Below, one piece after another: positions 1-5,608 of a DNA stretch of 6,798 nucleotides (position 1 is the first letter of the stretch; every line of letters starts with the position of its first letter). This stretch comes from an uncultured Gammaproteobacteria bacterium. Lineage in GTDB: Bacteria > Pseudomonadota > Gammaproteobacteria > Acidiferrobacterales > CAJVXG01. The stretch spans positions 1 through 6,798 of the forward strand of contig CAJVXG010000088.1 in assembly GCA_913009215.1 (NCBI GenBank), given 5' to 3'. The position numbers and the translations under genes are program-made. The notes under the pieces are model-generated. The model saw nothing but the letters and a program-made list of their open reading frames with translations, made no database searches and had not been told where the DNA came from.

Positions 1-1070
1 ACCGGCACCACAATAAAACTGATTTCGAGAAAATCGAGAAAAAAACCAAGAATAAAAATCAGCAACATACTGAACAGGATGAATCCCCAGACGCCGCCAG
101 GGATGACTGCGATTATGTCTTTCATTAACTGGTCACCATGCAGACCATTGAACACCAGGCCAAAGGCGGTAGCGCCAATCAGGATCAGGAACACCATGCT
201 GGTCAGTCGCGTGGTACTGCGCACCGCTTCTCGTACATTCTTGTATGTCAGACGCTTGTTCAACGCCGCCAATATCATCGCTCCCAGGGCGCCAAAGGCG
301 GCGGCCTCGGTAGGCGTGGCCAGACCAAAAAAGATCGAGCCCAGCACCGCAACAATAAGCGATATCGGTGGTAGCAAGCCCCGTATCACCCGTGTTAACA
401 GGGTCCGATCCTGATTCTTAAGCATGGTTTTGGCATCGAACAACGGCGCCACTTCGGGATTGAAGCGGGCATTGAAATATATAAAAAGGATAAAGGCGCC
501 GATCAGGATCGCCCCTGGAATCACGGTGGCGGCAAAAACGTCTCCGGGGGAAATGTTCATGACGCTGGCGAGCAATACCAGAATCACACTGGGCGGCAGT
601 AACTGGCCCAGGGTACCGGAAGCGGCAATAGTGCCGGTAGCCAATTCAGGTTTGTAGCCATGCTTCAGCATCGTCGGCAATGCGATCACCGTCATGGTAA
701 CGACCGTGGCGCCAACGATACCCGTGGTCGCCGCCAATAAACCACCAACAACGATAATGGAGATCGCCAGACCGCCCCGCACCCTGGCAAATACCATCGC
801 CATGGTCTCCAGCAACTCATCTGCCAGGCCGGATTTTTCAAACACCACACCCATAAAAACAAACAGGGGTACGGCCAACAGCGTAAAATTCTGCACAATA
901 CCGTAAATACGATATGTCGCCAGCTGGAAGAAATCCGGACGCATGATATCGAAGACCATGCCGATGCTGGCAAACATCAACGCTACGGCGCCAAGCGTAA
1001 GCGATACCGGGTAGCCCGCCATCAACAGCAGCAACAATACCAGGAACATGACTAATGGCAAATATTCCAT
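1..1070 (-). CDS. dctM: TRAP transporter large permease (DctM/FcbT3-like), 3' end cut by window edge
   Basis: This is the large membrane subunit of a tripartite ATP-independent periplasmic (TRAP) transporter, which imports an organic solute through the inner membrane using the sodium or proton gradient. The 356 visible residues are almost entirely hydrophobic helices. Family motifs include AGYPV (18-22), VPLFVFMGVVFEKSGLADEL (67-86), GATVV (120-124) leading to ALPTMLKHGY, SGTLGQLLPPS (151-161), GLATPTEAAAFGALGA (249-264) and GFFLDFLEISFIVVP at the edge. The family usually has about 430 residues, so roughly 70-80 are missing. The FFLDFLEISFIVVP stretch resembles the mannitol/chloroaromatic type (FcbT3) more than the C4-dicarboxylate DctM, but substrate cannot be read from this subunit. 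ATG at 1070 lies 5 bases after the dctQ stop, so the two genes are almost certainly co-transcribed and translationally linked. AGAAGG stands about 12 bases upstream as a loose ribosome-binding site. Confidence 0.95.
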   Translation of the reverse strand, partial: MEYLPLVMFLVLLLLLMAGYPVSLTLGAVALMFASIGMVFDIMRPDFFQLATYRIYGIVQNFTLLAVPLFVFMGVVFEKSGLADELLETMAMVFARVRGGLAISIIVVGGLLAATTGIVGATVVTMTVIALPTMLKHGYKPELATGTIAASGTLGQLLPPSVILVLLASVMNISPGDVFAATVIPGAILIGAFILFIYFNARFNPEVAPLFDAKTMLKNQDRTLLTRVIRGLLPPISLIVAVLGSIFFGLATPTEAAAFGALGAMILAALNKRLTYKNVREAVRSTTRLTSMVFLILIGATAFGLVFNGLHGDQLMKDIIAVIPGGVWGFILFSMLLIFILGFFLDFLEISFIVVP

Positions 1071-1075
1071 TTTGC

Positions 1076-1684
1076 CTACGCCTTCTTGTCAAACAGGATT
1101 AAATAGTTCCTGATTAACATCGCCAACCCCTGCAAACTTAATAACAGGAAGCCCAATGGTATCGCCGACATGATAACAAAGCGCCAGGGCAGGCCACCAA
1201 CATCATTGGAACCCTCGCCACTGACAAAAACGTCGTACACCACCGGTATAGAAACCACGAACAGGGTCAGGCAGAAGGGTAATAGCAGGAACAGAGTGCC
1301 GAGAAAATTGACCCAGGCGCGTTGTCGCTCACTCATATTTTGATAAAAGATTTCGATACGGACATGGCCTTCCTGCTTCAGCGTATAGGCAGCACCAAGC
1401 AGAAAGATGGCGCCAAAGATATGCCATTCCAGTTCACGCAGGGCGGTCGAGGCGCGGGTCATAGTCGTATAGACCCGGGCAATCGACTCCGTGTTCAGAA
1501 ACAGGGGCAGCAAATCGCCCTCAACAAATTCGCGAATGGCGCCCGACTTTAGTAACAGGCGTAATATGCCGGCCTCAAAACACACCATCAGCACCAGCAC
1601 CAGCACCAGCCAGGCAATGGCCCGGCCGCTGTATTCACTGATTTTTTCCAGTCGTTGTTCGCTGGTTTTGAGAAAGGAAATCAT
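1076..1684 (-). CDS. dctQ: TRAP transporter small permease (DctQ/FcbT2-like)
   Basis: This is the small membrane subunit of the TRAP transporter, which pairs with the large permease encoded 5 bases downstream. From the ATG at 1684 it is 202 residues with four hydrophobic segments near 22-40, 88-102, 124-150 and 167-193. The diagnostic block is LRELEWHIFGAIFLLGAAYT (82-101), followed by LKQEGHVRIEIFY, as in the FcbT2 branch. Helices 1 and 2 are separated by about 45 residues, a rather long loop for this family as I remember it. A longer reading from TTG at 1702 adds six residues (MAQSEI). I prefer ATG 1684 because TTG is rare and has no nearby Shine-Dalgarno sequence, whereas GGAG lies 3 bases before the ATG. 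That spacing is tight, so the start is not certain. No solute-binding gene (dctP) lies on either side within view. Confidence 0.92.
   Translation of the reverse strand: MISFLKTSEQRLEKISEYSGRAIAWLVLVLVLMVCFEAGILRLLLKSGAIREFVEGDLLPLFLNTESIARVYTTMTRASTALRELEWHIFGAIFLLGAAYTLKQEGHVRIEIFYQNMSERQRAWVNFLGTLFLLLPFCLTLFVVSIPVVYDVFVSGEGSNDVGGLPWRFVIMSAIPLGFLLLSLQGLAMLIRNYLILFDKKA
1589..1610. repeat. Hexanucleotide tandem repeat (CAGCAC) inside dctQ
   Basis: Three perfect copies of CAGCAC followed by a partial CAGC lie inside dctQ. On the coding strand they give alternating CTG and GTG codons and encode LVLVLVL in the first membrane helix. The repeat is in frame with the codons, so gain or loss of one unit would change the helix by two residues without a frameshift. 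It is most simply codon repetition in a hydrophobic helix. Confidence 0.7.
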
Positions 1685-1765
1685 TATCTCCGACTGTGCC
1701 AAACTGCAGCACGACTCGCAACTCCGGAAAGAATCAGGAGGGACTGGTATTACAGAATAATGGGT

Positions 1766-2479
1766 TTATTCAGCGAGTACGGTATTATTGCCGCTCTTTT
1801 TTGCCTGCGACAGAATATCGGCCACGCGCGACATGAGCTGCTCCAGATCCTCACCTTTACGGAACTGGGCTACACCAATGCTCACGGTGCAACATACTTT
1901 CTCGTCGGACTGTATTTGTAATTCGGTAACAGAAGCAGCAATACGTTCGGATATTAATTTGGCATCTTCAGCACTGGTCGCTGGCAGGATAAGCATAAAT
2001 TCCTCGCCACCATAACGCCCCATCTTGTCCGGCATACGCACGGCATCACCAATAATTGCGGCAATCTCGACCAGAACTTTATTACCGATTTCACGGCCAT
2101 GACGATTATTGATTTCGTCAAATTGGTCGATATCAATCATTGCTAAAGACAAGGCATTCTCATAACGCTCGGCATAGGCCATGGCCTCAAGCAGACTGAT
2201 AGTGACGCCACGCCGGTTCATGATGCGTGTCAGGGGGTCGGTAATGGCCAGGCGACTGCTTTCACTACCACTGCGCAAGCCGACACCCTGGCTTGCGGGC
2301 AACAGCACCAGCCAATACACCGATGGCGAAATAATCAGGGCCAGAATCAAACCATCTCGCGCGACAGTCGCTACTGAGAATGTACTGAGTTCAAAAAAGG
2401 ACAACACACCGGCCAGGGCAATGGTTGCCAGAAATACAATGGCGGCAATAACGGCAAGGGGTTTGATGGCTTGTTGCAT
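1766..2479 (-). CDS. Membrane-anchored GGDEF protein, probable diguanylate cyclase
   Basis: A 237-residue protein predicted to make the second messenger c-di-GMP from two GTP at the inner membrane. Two hydrophobic segments (about 6-28 and 43-62) form an N-terminal anchor with no recognisable sensor domain. The GGDEF domain runs from DPLTRIMNRRG (81-91) to QAKKSGNN (225-232). Visible elements are metal-binding D116 in MIDIDQF, the signature GGEEF (157-161), an intact product-inhibition I-site RMPD (148-151) and TVSIGVAQF (198-206). The signature and I-site argue for an active, feedback-inhibited enzyme. One departure stands out: GREIGNKVL (128-136) replaces the usual GHxxGDxVL, putting Asn133 where PleD has guanine-contacting Asp344. 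ATG 2479 is preceded by GGAAA about 7 bases upstream. The dctQ start follows 81 bases after the stop, so co-transcription with the TRAP genes is plausible but unproven. Confidence 0.93.
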   Translation of the reverse strand: MQQAIKPLAVIAAIVFLATIALAGVLSFFELSTFSVATVARDGLILALIISPSVYWLVLLPASQGVGLRSGSESSRLAITDPLTRIMNRRGVTISLLEAMAYAERYENALSLAMIDIDQFDEINNRHGREIGNKVLVEIAAIIGDAVRMPDKMGRYGGEEFMLILPATSAEDAKLISERIAASVTELQIQSDEKVCCTVSIGVAQFRKGEDLEQLMSRVADILSQAKKSGNNTVLAE

Positions 2480-2548
2480 TATTATTTCCGGTATTCGTTA
2501 TTCTAAAAAACCTAGCTGAACACTTGGGATTTTTCATCTTCTCCGTTA

Positions 2549-2562
2549 TCTATAACTATAGA
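2549..2562. repeat. Palindrome TCTATA-AC-TATAGA between uvrD and the GGDEF gene
   Basis: An inverted repeat with 6-base arms and a 2-base centre, 70 bases upstream of the GGDEF start. On the minus strand it includes TATAGT, a good -10 match, so it may be a promoter element, a regulator site overlapping one, or both. The arms are AT-only apart from one C/G pair, which makes chance more likely than for a GC-rich dyad. Confidence 0.4.
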
Positions 2563-2581
2563 CGATGATCCAGACTTGCAA
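2555..2581 (-). promoter_or_regulatory. Candidate promoter for the GGDEF gene (and possibly dctQM)
   Basis: On the minus strand TTGCAA (2581-2576) and TATAGT (2560-2555) could act as -35 and -10 elements. They match the sigma-70 consensus at 4 of 6 and 5 of 6 positions, but the spacer is only 15 bases, shorter than the preferred 17. Transcription would begin about 70 bases before the GGDEF start codon. This is a sequence match only. Read-through from uvrD is the alternative, and I see no terminator after uvrD that would prevent it. Confidence 0.3.
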
Positions 2582-2584
2582 GTC
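2573..2584. repeat. Perfect 12-base palindrome GACTTGCAAGTC
   Basis: A perfect 12-base palindrome that begins 15 bases downstream of the uvrD stop on the minus strand. It has no loop and is not followed by a T-run, so it does not look like a terminator. It overlaps the possible -35 of the GGDEF promoter, as an operator would. No regulator is identifiable from the sequence. Confidence 0.45.
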
Positions 2585-2598
2585 CATTACTAACAGGA

Positions 2599-4773
2599 CT
2601 ACAGGCAGGTCAGATCGGCATAGGCCAGGACCAGCCATTTGGAGCCTATACCGGTAAAATTGACCTGAATACGGGCGTGCTGGCCCTGCCCCTCGCAATT
2701 AACAACCACCCCGTCACCAAATTTACTGTGGCGCACCTGCTGGCCCAGTCGTATCGGGCCGGCTTCCTCGATAGTTTCCGGACCGGCCTTCGTTGCCGTC
2801 ACGGCGGATGGCGCCGACGATGGCCGCACCTCATGGACATGCTCACCGGGTAGTTCGTCCAGAAAACGCGATGGCATCGCATATTGCTCTCTGCCGTGCA
2901 GGCGGCGCACCTCGGCATAGGTCATGTACAGGTAACGCATGGCCCGGGTCATGCCGACATAGCAAAGGCGGCGCTCTTCTTCCAGGCGACCGGGCTCATC
3001 AATGGATCGTGCGTGCGGAAACAGGCCTTCTTCCATGCCGGTCAGAAACACCAGGGGGAACTCCAGCCCCTTGGCCGAATGCAGGCTCATCAATTGCACA
3101 CAGTCTTCCCAATTCCTGGCCTGACCTTCACCCGCCTCCAGTGCGGCATGGGCCAAAAACGAAGACAGCGGGTCCAGCCCATCGGACTCGTTGTGCTCAA
3201 ATCTACCCACCGCGGTCACCAGTTCCTCCAGGTTCTCGACACGTGCTTCACCCTTCTCGCCTTTTTCTTTTTTATGGTGTTGCAATAGCCCGCTGTGCTG
3301 CAACATATGTTCCACTATTTCCGGCAACTCCAGGCCCGCGGTGGCCTGGGCCATGAGTTCGATCAATTGCATAAACTGGCGCAAGGCATTACAGGCACGG
3401 GCCGATAACTCAGCAGTGGCAAGCAGTTGCTGTGCCGCCTGCCACATGGACAGCTGGGCCGTCCTGGCCTGCTGCCGTACCGCCTCCATGGTTTTGTTAC
3501 CAATCCCCCGTGTCGGTACATTGGCGATACGCTCAAAGGCGTGGTCGCTGTCACGATGATCCAGCAGGCGCAAATAGGCCAGGGCATCCTTGATTTCGGC
3601 CCGTTCGAAAAACCGTAAACCACCATACACACGATAAGGAATAGCGGCGTTTAACAGAATCTCTTCAAACGTACGGGACTGGGCGTTGGATCGATACAAA
3701 ATGGCGCAGTCACTGGCGGGCTGGCCACGTTCGATGTGCTCCCGGATTTTGTCGATGACAAAGTTGGCCTCATCCACTTCGCTGTAGGCGGTATACAAAT
3801 TGATCAGCTCGCCGTCGTCATCCGCGGTCCATAAATTTTTACCCATGCGGCCGGTGTTATGGCCGATGACGTTGTTGGCTGCCTTGAGAATATTACCGCT
3901 GGAGCGATAATTCTGTTCCATGCGTATCACCTTTGTAGTCGGGTAATCGTCCTGGAATTGCAGAATGTTCTCCACCCGGGCGCCGCGCCAACCGTAGATC
4001 GACTGGTCATCATCACCCACGACGAACAAATAACCACTGTCGCTGTGATCCTCATTCTTGCCGACAAACAACTTCAGCCATTTATACTGGATGGTATTGG
4101 TGTCCTGAAATTCATCCACCAGGATATGCCTGAAACGTGCATGGTAATGGCGGCGCATGGTGTCGTTGTCGCGCAACAGCTCATAGCTGCGCAGCAACAA
4201 TTCGGCAAAATCCACCAACCCCGACTGTCGACATTGATTTTCATAGGCCTCGTACAGGGCCAATAACTGCTTTTGTTGCGGATCCTGGTCCGATGGCAGG
4301 TGCTTTGGTCGTCGCCCGGCATCCTTGTGGCCATTGATAAACCACTGCACCTGCTTCACCGGCCAATAGGCCTCGTCCAGGCCCAGATTGCGGATGACTC
4401 TCTTGATCAGACGATACTGGTCATCGCTGTCGATAATCTGGAACGACTGCGGCAGGCCGGCCTCGCGCCAGTGGGCGCGCAACAAACGATGTGACAAGCC
4501 GTGAAAGGTACCGATCCACATGGCGCCGACAGGCGTATTCAGCATCTGCTCAATACGCCCGCGCATTTCCTGTGCCGCCTTGTTGGTGAAGGTCACGGCC
4601 AGCAGGCCGTGTAGCATGACATTTTCAACCGATACCAGCCAGGTCACCCGATGGGTCAAAACCCGGGTCTTGCCACTGCCGGCGCCGGCCAACACCAATA
4701 GCGGACCCGGCGCGGCAGCCACGGCCTCGCGCTGTTTATCGTTTAGTGAATCGAGAATATCGCTGACATCCAT
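2599..4773 (-). CDS. uvrD: ATP-dependent DNA helicase II UvrD
   Basis: A 3'-to-5' superfamily 1A DNA helicase that removes the cut strand in UvrABC excision repair and unwinds nicked DNA in MutHLS mismatch repair. The chosen product has 724 residues (E. coli UvrD has 720). Motifs in order are LNDKQREAV (10-18), Walker A AGAGSGKT (29-36), TFTNKAAQEM (Ia), GTFHG (Ib), Walker B LVDEFQDT (218-225), GDDDQSIYGWRGA (253-265), RMEQNYRS (284-291), LHSAKGLEF (V, near 560) and YVGMTRA (VI, near 600). The C-terminal LGQQVRHSKFGDGVVVN...KWLVLAYADL matches the Tudor-like domain that contacts RNA polymerase. A short insertion (KNEDHSDSGY) precedes motif III relative to E. coli. I take ATG 4773 because MDVSDILDSLNDKQ aligns with E. 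coli MDVSYLLDSLNDKQ from residue 1; an in-frame TTG at 4791 would add six residues. The Shine-Dalgarno is weak and I see no LexA box upstream. Confidence 0.98.
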   Translation of the reverse strand: MDVSDILDSLNDKQREAVAAAPGPLLVLAGAGSGKTRVLTHRVTWLVSVENVMLHGLLAVTFTNKAAQEMRGRIEQMLNTPVGAMWIGTFHGLSHRLLRAHWREAGLPQSFQIIDSDDQYRLIKRVIRNLGLDEAYWPVKQVQWFINGHKDAGRRPKHLPSDQDPQQKQLLALYEAYENQCRQSGLVDFAELLLRSYELLRDNDTMRRHYHARFRHILVDEFQDTNTIQYKWLKLFVGKNEDHSDSGYLFVVGDDDQSIYGWRGARVENILQFQDDYPTTKVIRMEQNYRSSGNILKAANNVIGHNTGRMGKNLWTADDDGELINLYTAYSEVDEANFVIDKIREHIERGQPASDCAILYRSNAQSRTFEEILLNAAIPYRVYGGLRFFERAEIKDALAYLRLLDHRDSDHAFERIANVPTRGIGNKTMEAVRQQARTAQLSMWQAAQQLLATAELSARACNALRQFMQLIELMAQATAGLELPEIVEHMLQHSGLLQHHKKEKGEKGEARVENLEELVTAVGRFEHNESDGLDPLSSFLAHAALEAGEGQARNWEDCVQLMSLHSAKGLEFPLVFLTGMEEGLFPHARSIDEPGRLEEERRLCYVGMTRAMRYLYMTYAEVRRLHGREQYAMPSRFLDELPGEHVHEVRPSSAPSAVTATKAGPETIEEAGPIRLGQQVRHSKFGDGVVVNCEGQGQHARIQVNFTGIGSKWLVLAYADLTCL

Positions 4774-4833
4774 GGAACCACATGATATCAAGCGAACGGG
4801 TCCGGCGGTACTGCATGGCCTTGACGGGAGGCC

Positions 4834-5017
4834 TCAGCCTTCTTCCTTTTCACCCCCGCCGAAAAATAACAGTGTGGTGCCGACGACAATCATGGTGCTA
4901 CGGATGATCCAGCCCACCGTAGTGCCCCAGTTATCTATCCAGGACAGGACAATAAATTCATAGTTGAAGAATAGAACCAACCCCGAATAACAGCAGAAAA
5001 GAAGCTATTTGACCCAT
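4834..5017 (-). pseudogene. Small two-helix membrane protein gene with an apparent frameshift
   Basis: I do not recognise this family. Reading from ATG 5017 gives MGQIASFLLLFGVGSILQL and then a TGA at 4960-4958. Moving one base forward near 4970 gives an open frame, FFNYEFIVLSWIDNW then GTTVGWIIRSTMIVVGTTLL then FFGGGEKEEG, ending at TGA 4836-4834. Joined, the two parts make a plausible protein of about 60 residues: a helix (about 4-17), a Trp-rich turn, a second helix and a charged tail. The ATG has a good ribosome-binding site, AGGGGGG at 5033-5027, with 9 bases of spacing. Upstream of the junction the second frame is closed by a TAG, and its only visible start is TTG 4980, which would give 48 residues. 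The cause could be a real mutation, a sequencing error, or less likely programmed +1 frameshifting. It lies between the lipoprotein gene and uvrD on the same strand. Confidence 0.55.
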
Positions 5018-5026
5018 TTTTTGATG

Positions 5027-5033
5027 CCCCCCT
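5027..5033 (-). promoter_or_regulatory. Ribosome-binding site of the broken small membrane gene
   Basis: AGGGGGG on the minus strand lies 9 bases before ATG 5017. A strong site in front of the first fragment supports this ATG as the original start, and therefore the view that the gene is one interrupted frame and not a short gene starting at TTG 4980. Confidence 0.5.
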
Positions 5034-5069
5034 GGCTATCCATAATATTCACTGGTTACCATAAGACTA

Positions 5070-5489
5070 CTAGCGATTAAATTTAAAGCTGGGTAATTTT
5101 CCCTCTACTCTCCAGACCTTGGCGCCGGGATAAAACACCCAGCGTTGACGATCAACCAGCCTGTATGTAGCCGGGCGATAATCGTGGGTATACAAAAATT
5201 CGACAACTACGGTGGCCCTGCGCTTGTCACCACTTAACTTCGAATACTTGATCTCGTAGGAAACCACACGTACATTTTTCATAATACTGCTGTCGATATA
5301 TTTCGGTATTTGACCTTTGTTGACAATATATTTGGAGGCAGTTTGCATATCACCCCACTTGATCAGCGAATTATAGGTATTTACCGCACCGTCAAACCGG
5401 TCGGCCTTGCTGCGCGTACTCAGCGCCGCACAACCTATGAGCGTGATACAGAACAACAGGAAAGCATAACGGAATATCGAGGTAATCAT
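5070..5489 (-). CDS. Small lipoprotein of unknown function
   Basis: A 139-residue predicted lipoprotein. The N-terminus has a signal sequence (MITSIFRYAF, then LLFCITLIGC) ending in the lipobox LIGC, which places the lipidated cysteine at residue 20. The residue after it is Ala, not Asp, so by the Lol sorting rule it should go to the outer membrane. The mature part begins with an amphipathic stretch, DRFDGAVNTYNSLIKWGDMQ (30-49), followed by alternating beta-type sequence (RVVSYEIKYSKL, RATVVVEFLY, YRLVDRQRWVFY) and ends VWRVEGKLPSFKFNR. It looks like a compact alpha+beta periplasmic domain, possibly NTF2-like, but I cannot name the family. The reading frame opens at GTG 5495, but ATG 5489 is better placed because AGGGAG (5504-5499) is 9 bases from the ATG and only 3 from the GTG. 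The gene is divergent from the FAD oxidoreductase. Confidence 0.85.
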   Translation of the reverse strand: MITSIFRYAFLLFCITLIGCAALSTRSKADRFDGAVNTYNSLIKWGDMQTASKYIVNKGQIPKYIDSSIMKNVRVVSYEIKYSKLSGDKRRATVVVEFLYTHDYRPATYRLVDRQRWVFYPGAKVWRVEGKLPSFKFNR

Positions 5490-5608
5490 GGGCACATACT
5501 CCCTGGATAATTTTTATATATAGCTTATACCTTATCGCAAGATACAATGCGAGGTATAGAGCCTGAATACAATTTGTTACACTCGCGACATTACGCAGGG
5601 ATTCTCAC
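5490..5608. promoter_or_regulatory. Divergent intergenic region with candidate promoter and dyad
   Basis: This 119-base spacer separates two genes transcribed away from each other, so it should hold both promoters. On the minus strand TTGCGA (5540-5535) and TATAAA (5518-5513), with a 16-base spacer, are a fair sigma-70 match for the lipoprotein gene. AGGGAG (5504-5499) is its ribosome-binding site. On the plus strand AGGG at 5597-5600 serves the FAD oxidoreductase with 8 bases of spacing. Several -10-like words (TACAAT at 5543 and 5568, TACACT at 5578) exist for that direction, but none has a convincing -35. Confidence 0.55.
5526..5558. repeat. Imperfect two-part dyad in the divergent promoter region
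   Basis: TATACC (5526-5531) pairs with GGTATA (5553-5558), and TCGCA (5535-5539) pairs with TGCGA (5548-5552). The left half has three extra bases (TTA) between its two segments. Together 11 base pairs flank an 8-base centre. The dyad covers the putative -35 of the lipoprotein promoter and lies between the two divergent genes, where a shared regulator would bind. It could also form a bulged hairpin in RNA, but no T-run follows on either strand. Confidence 0.4.

Noticed and set aside
79..906. Plus-strand open frames in the first kilobase, including one of 111 codons.
   Set aside because: The minus strand encodes a continuous DctM protein through this whole region, and these frames are its antisense shadows.
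1685..1700. TGGCAC ahead of dctQ, considered as a sigma-54 -24 element.
   Set aside because: The required GC-containing -12 element is absent at the correct spacing.
1755..1771. Inverted repeat GAATAA-N5-TTATTC across the GGDEF stop codon, considered as a terminator.
   Set aside because: The 6-pair stem has only one G-C pair and is not followed by a T-run on the minus strand, so termination is unlikely.
2391..2537. Possible upstream ORF of 48 codons on the minus strand, starting at ATG 2537 with GGAG 3 bases before it and overlapping the GGDEF start out of frame.
   Set aside because: More than half of it is the out-of-frame shadow of the GGDEF coding sequence, its composition (many Cys, His and Asn) is unlike a real protein, and the ribosome-binding spacing is too tight.
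2793..4494. Plus-strand open frames of up to 187 codons opposite uvrD.
   Set aside because: They lie wholly within uvrD, whose frame is certain from homology, and their translations look like random composition.
4817..4833. GGCCT-N7-AGGCC hairpin just after the stop of the broken small gene, considered as a terminator before uvrD.
   Set aside because: The stem is only 5 base pairs and no T-run follows on the minus strand.
4774..5069. LexA (SOS) box upstream of uvrD, as in E. coli.
   Set aside because: I found no CTGT-N8-ACAG or close variant in the stretch upstream of uvrD.
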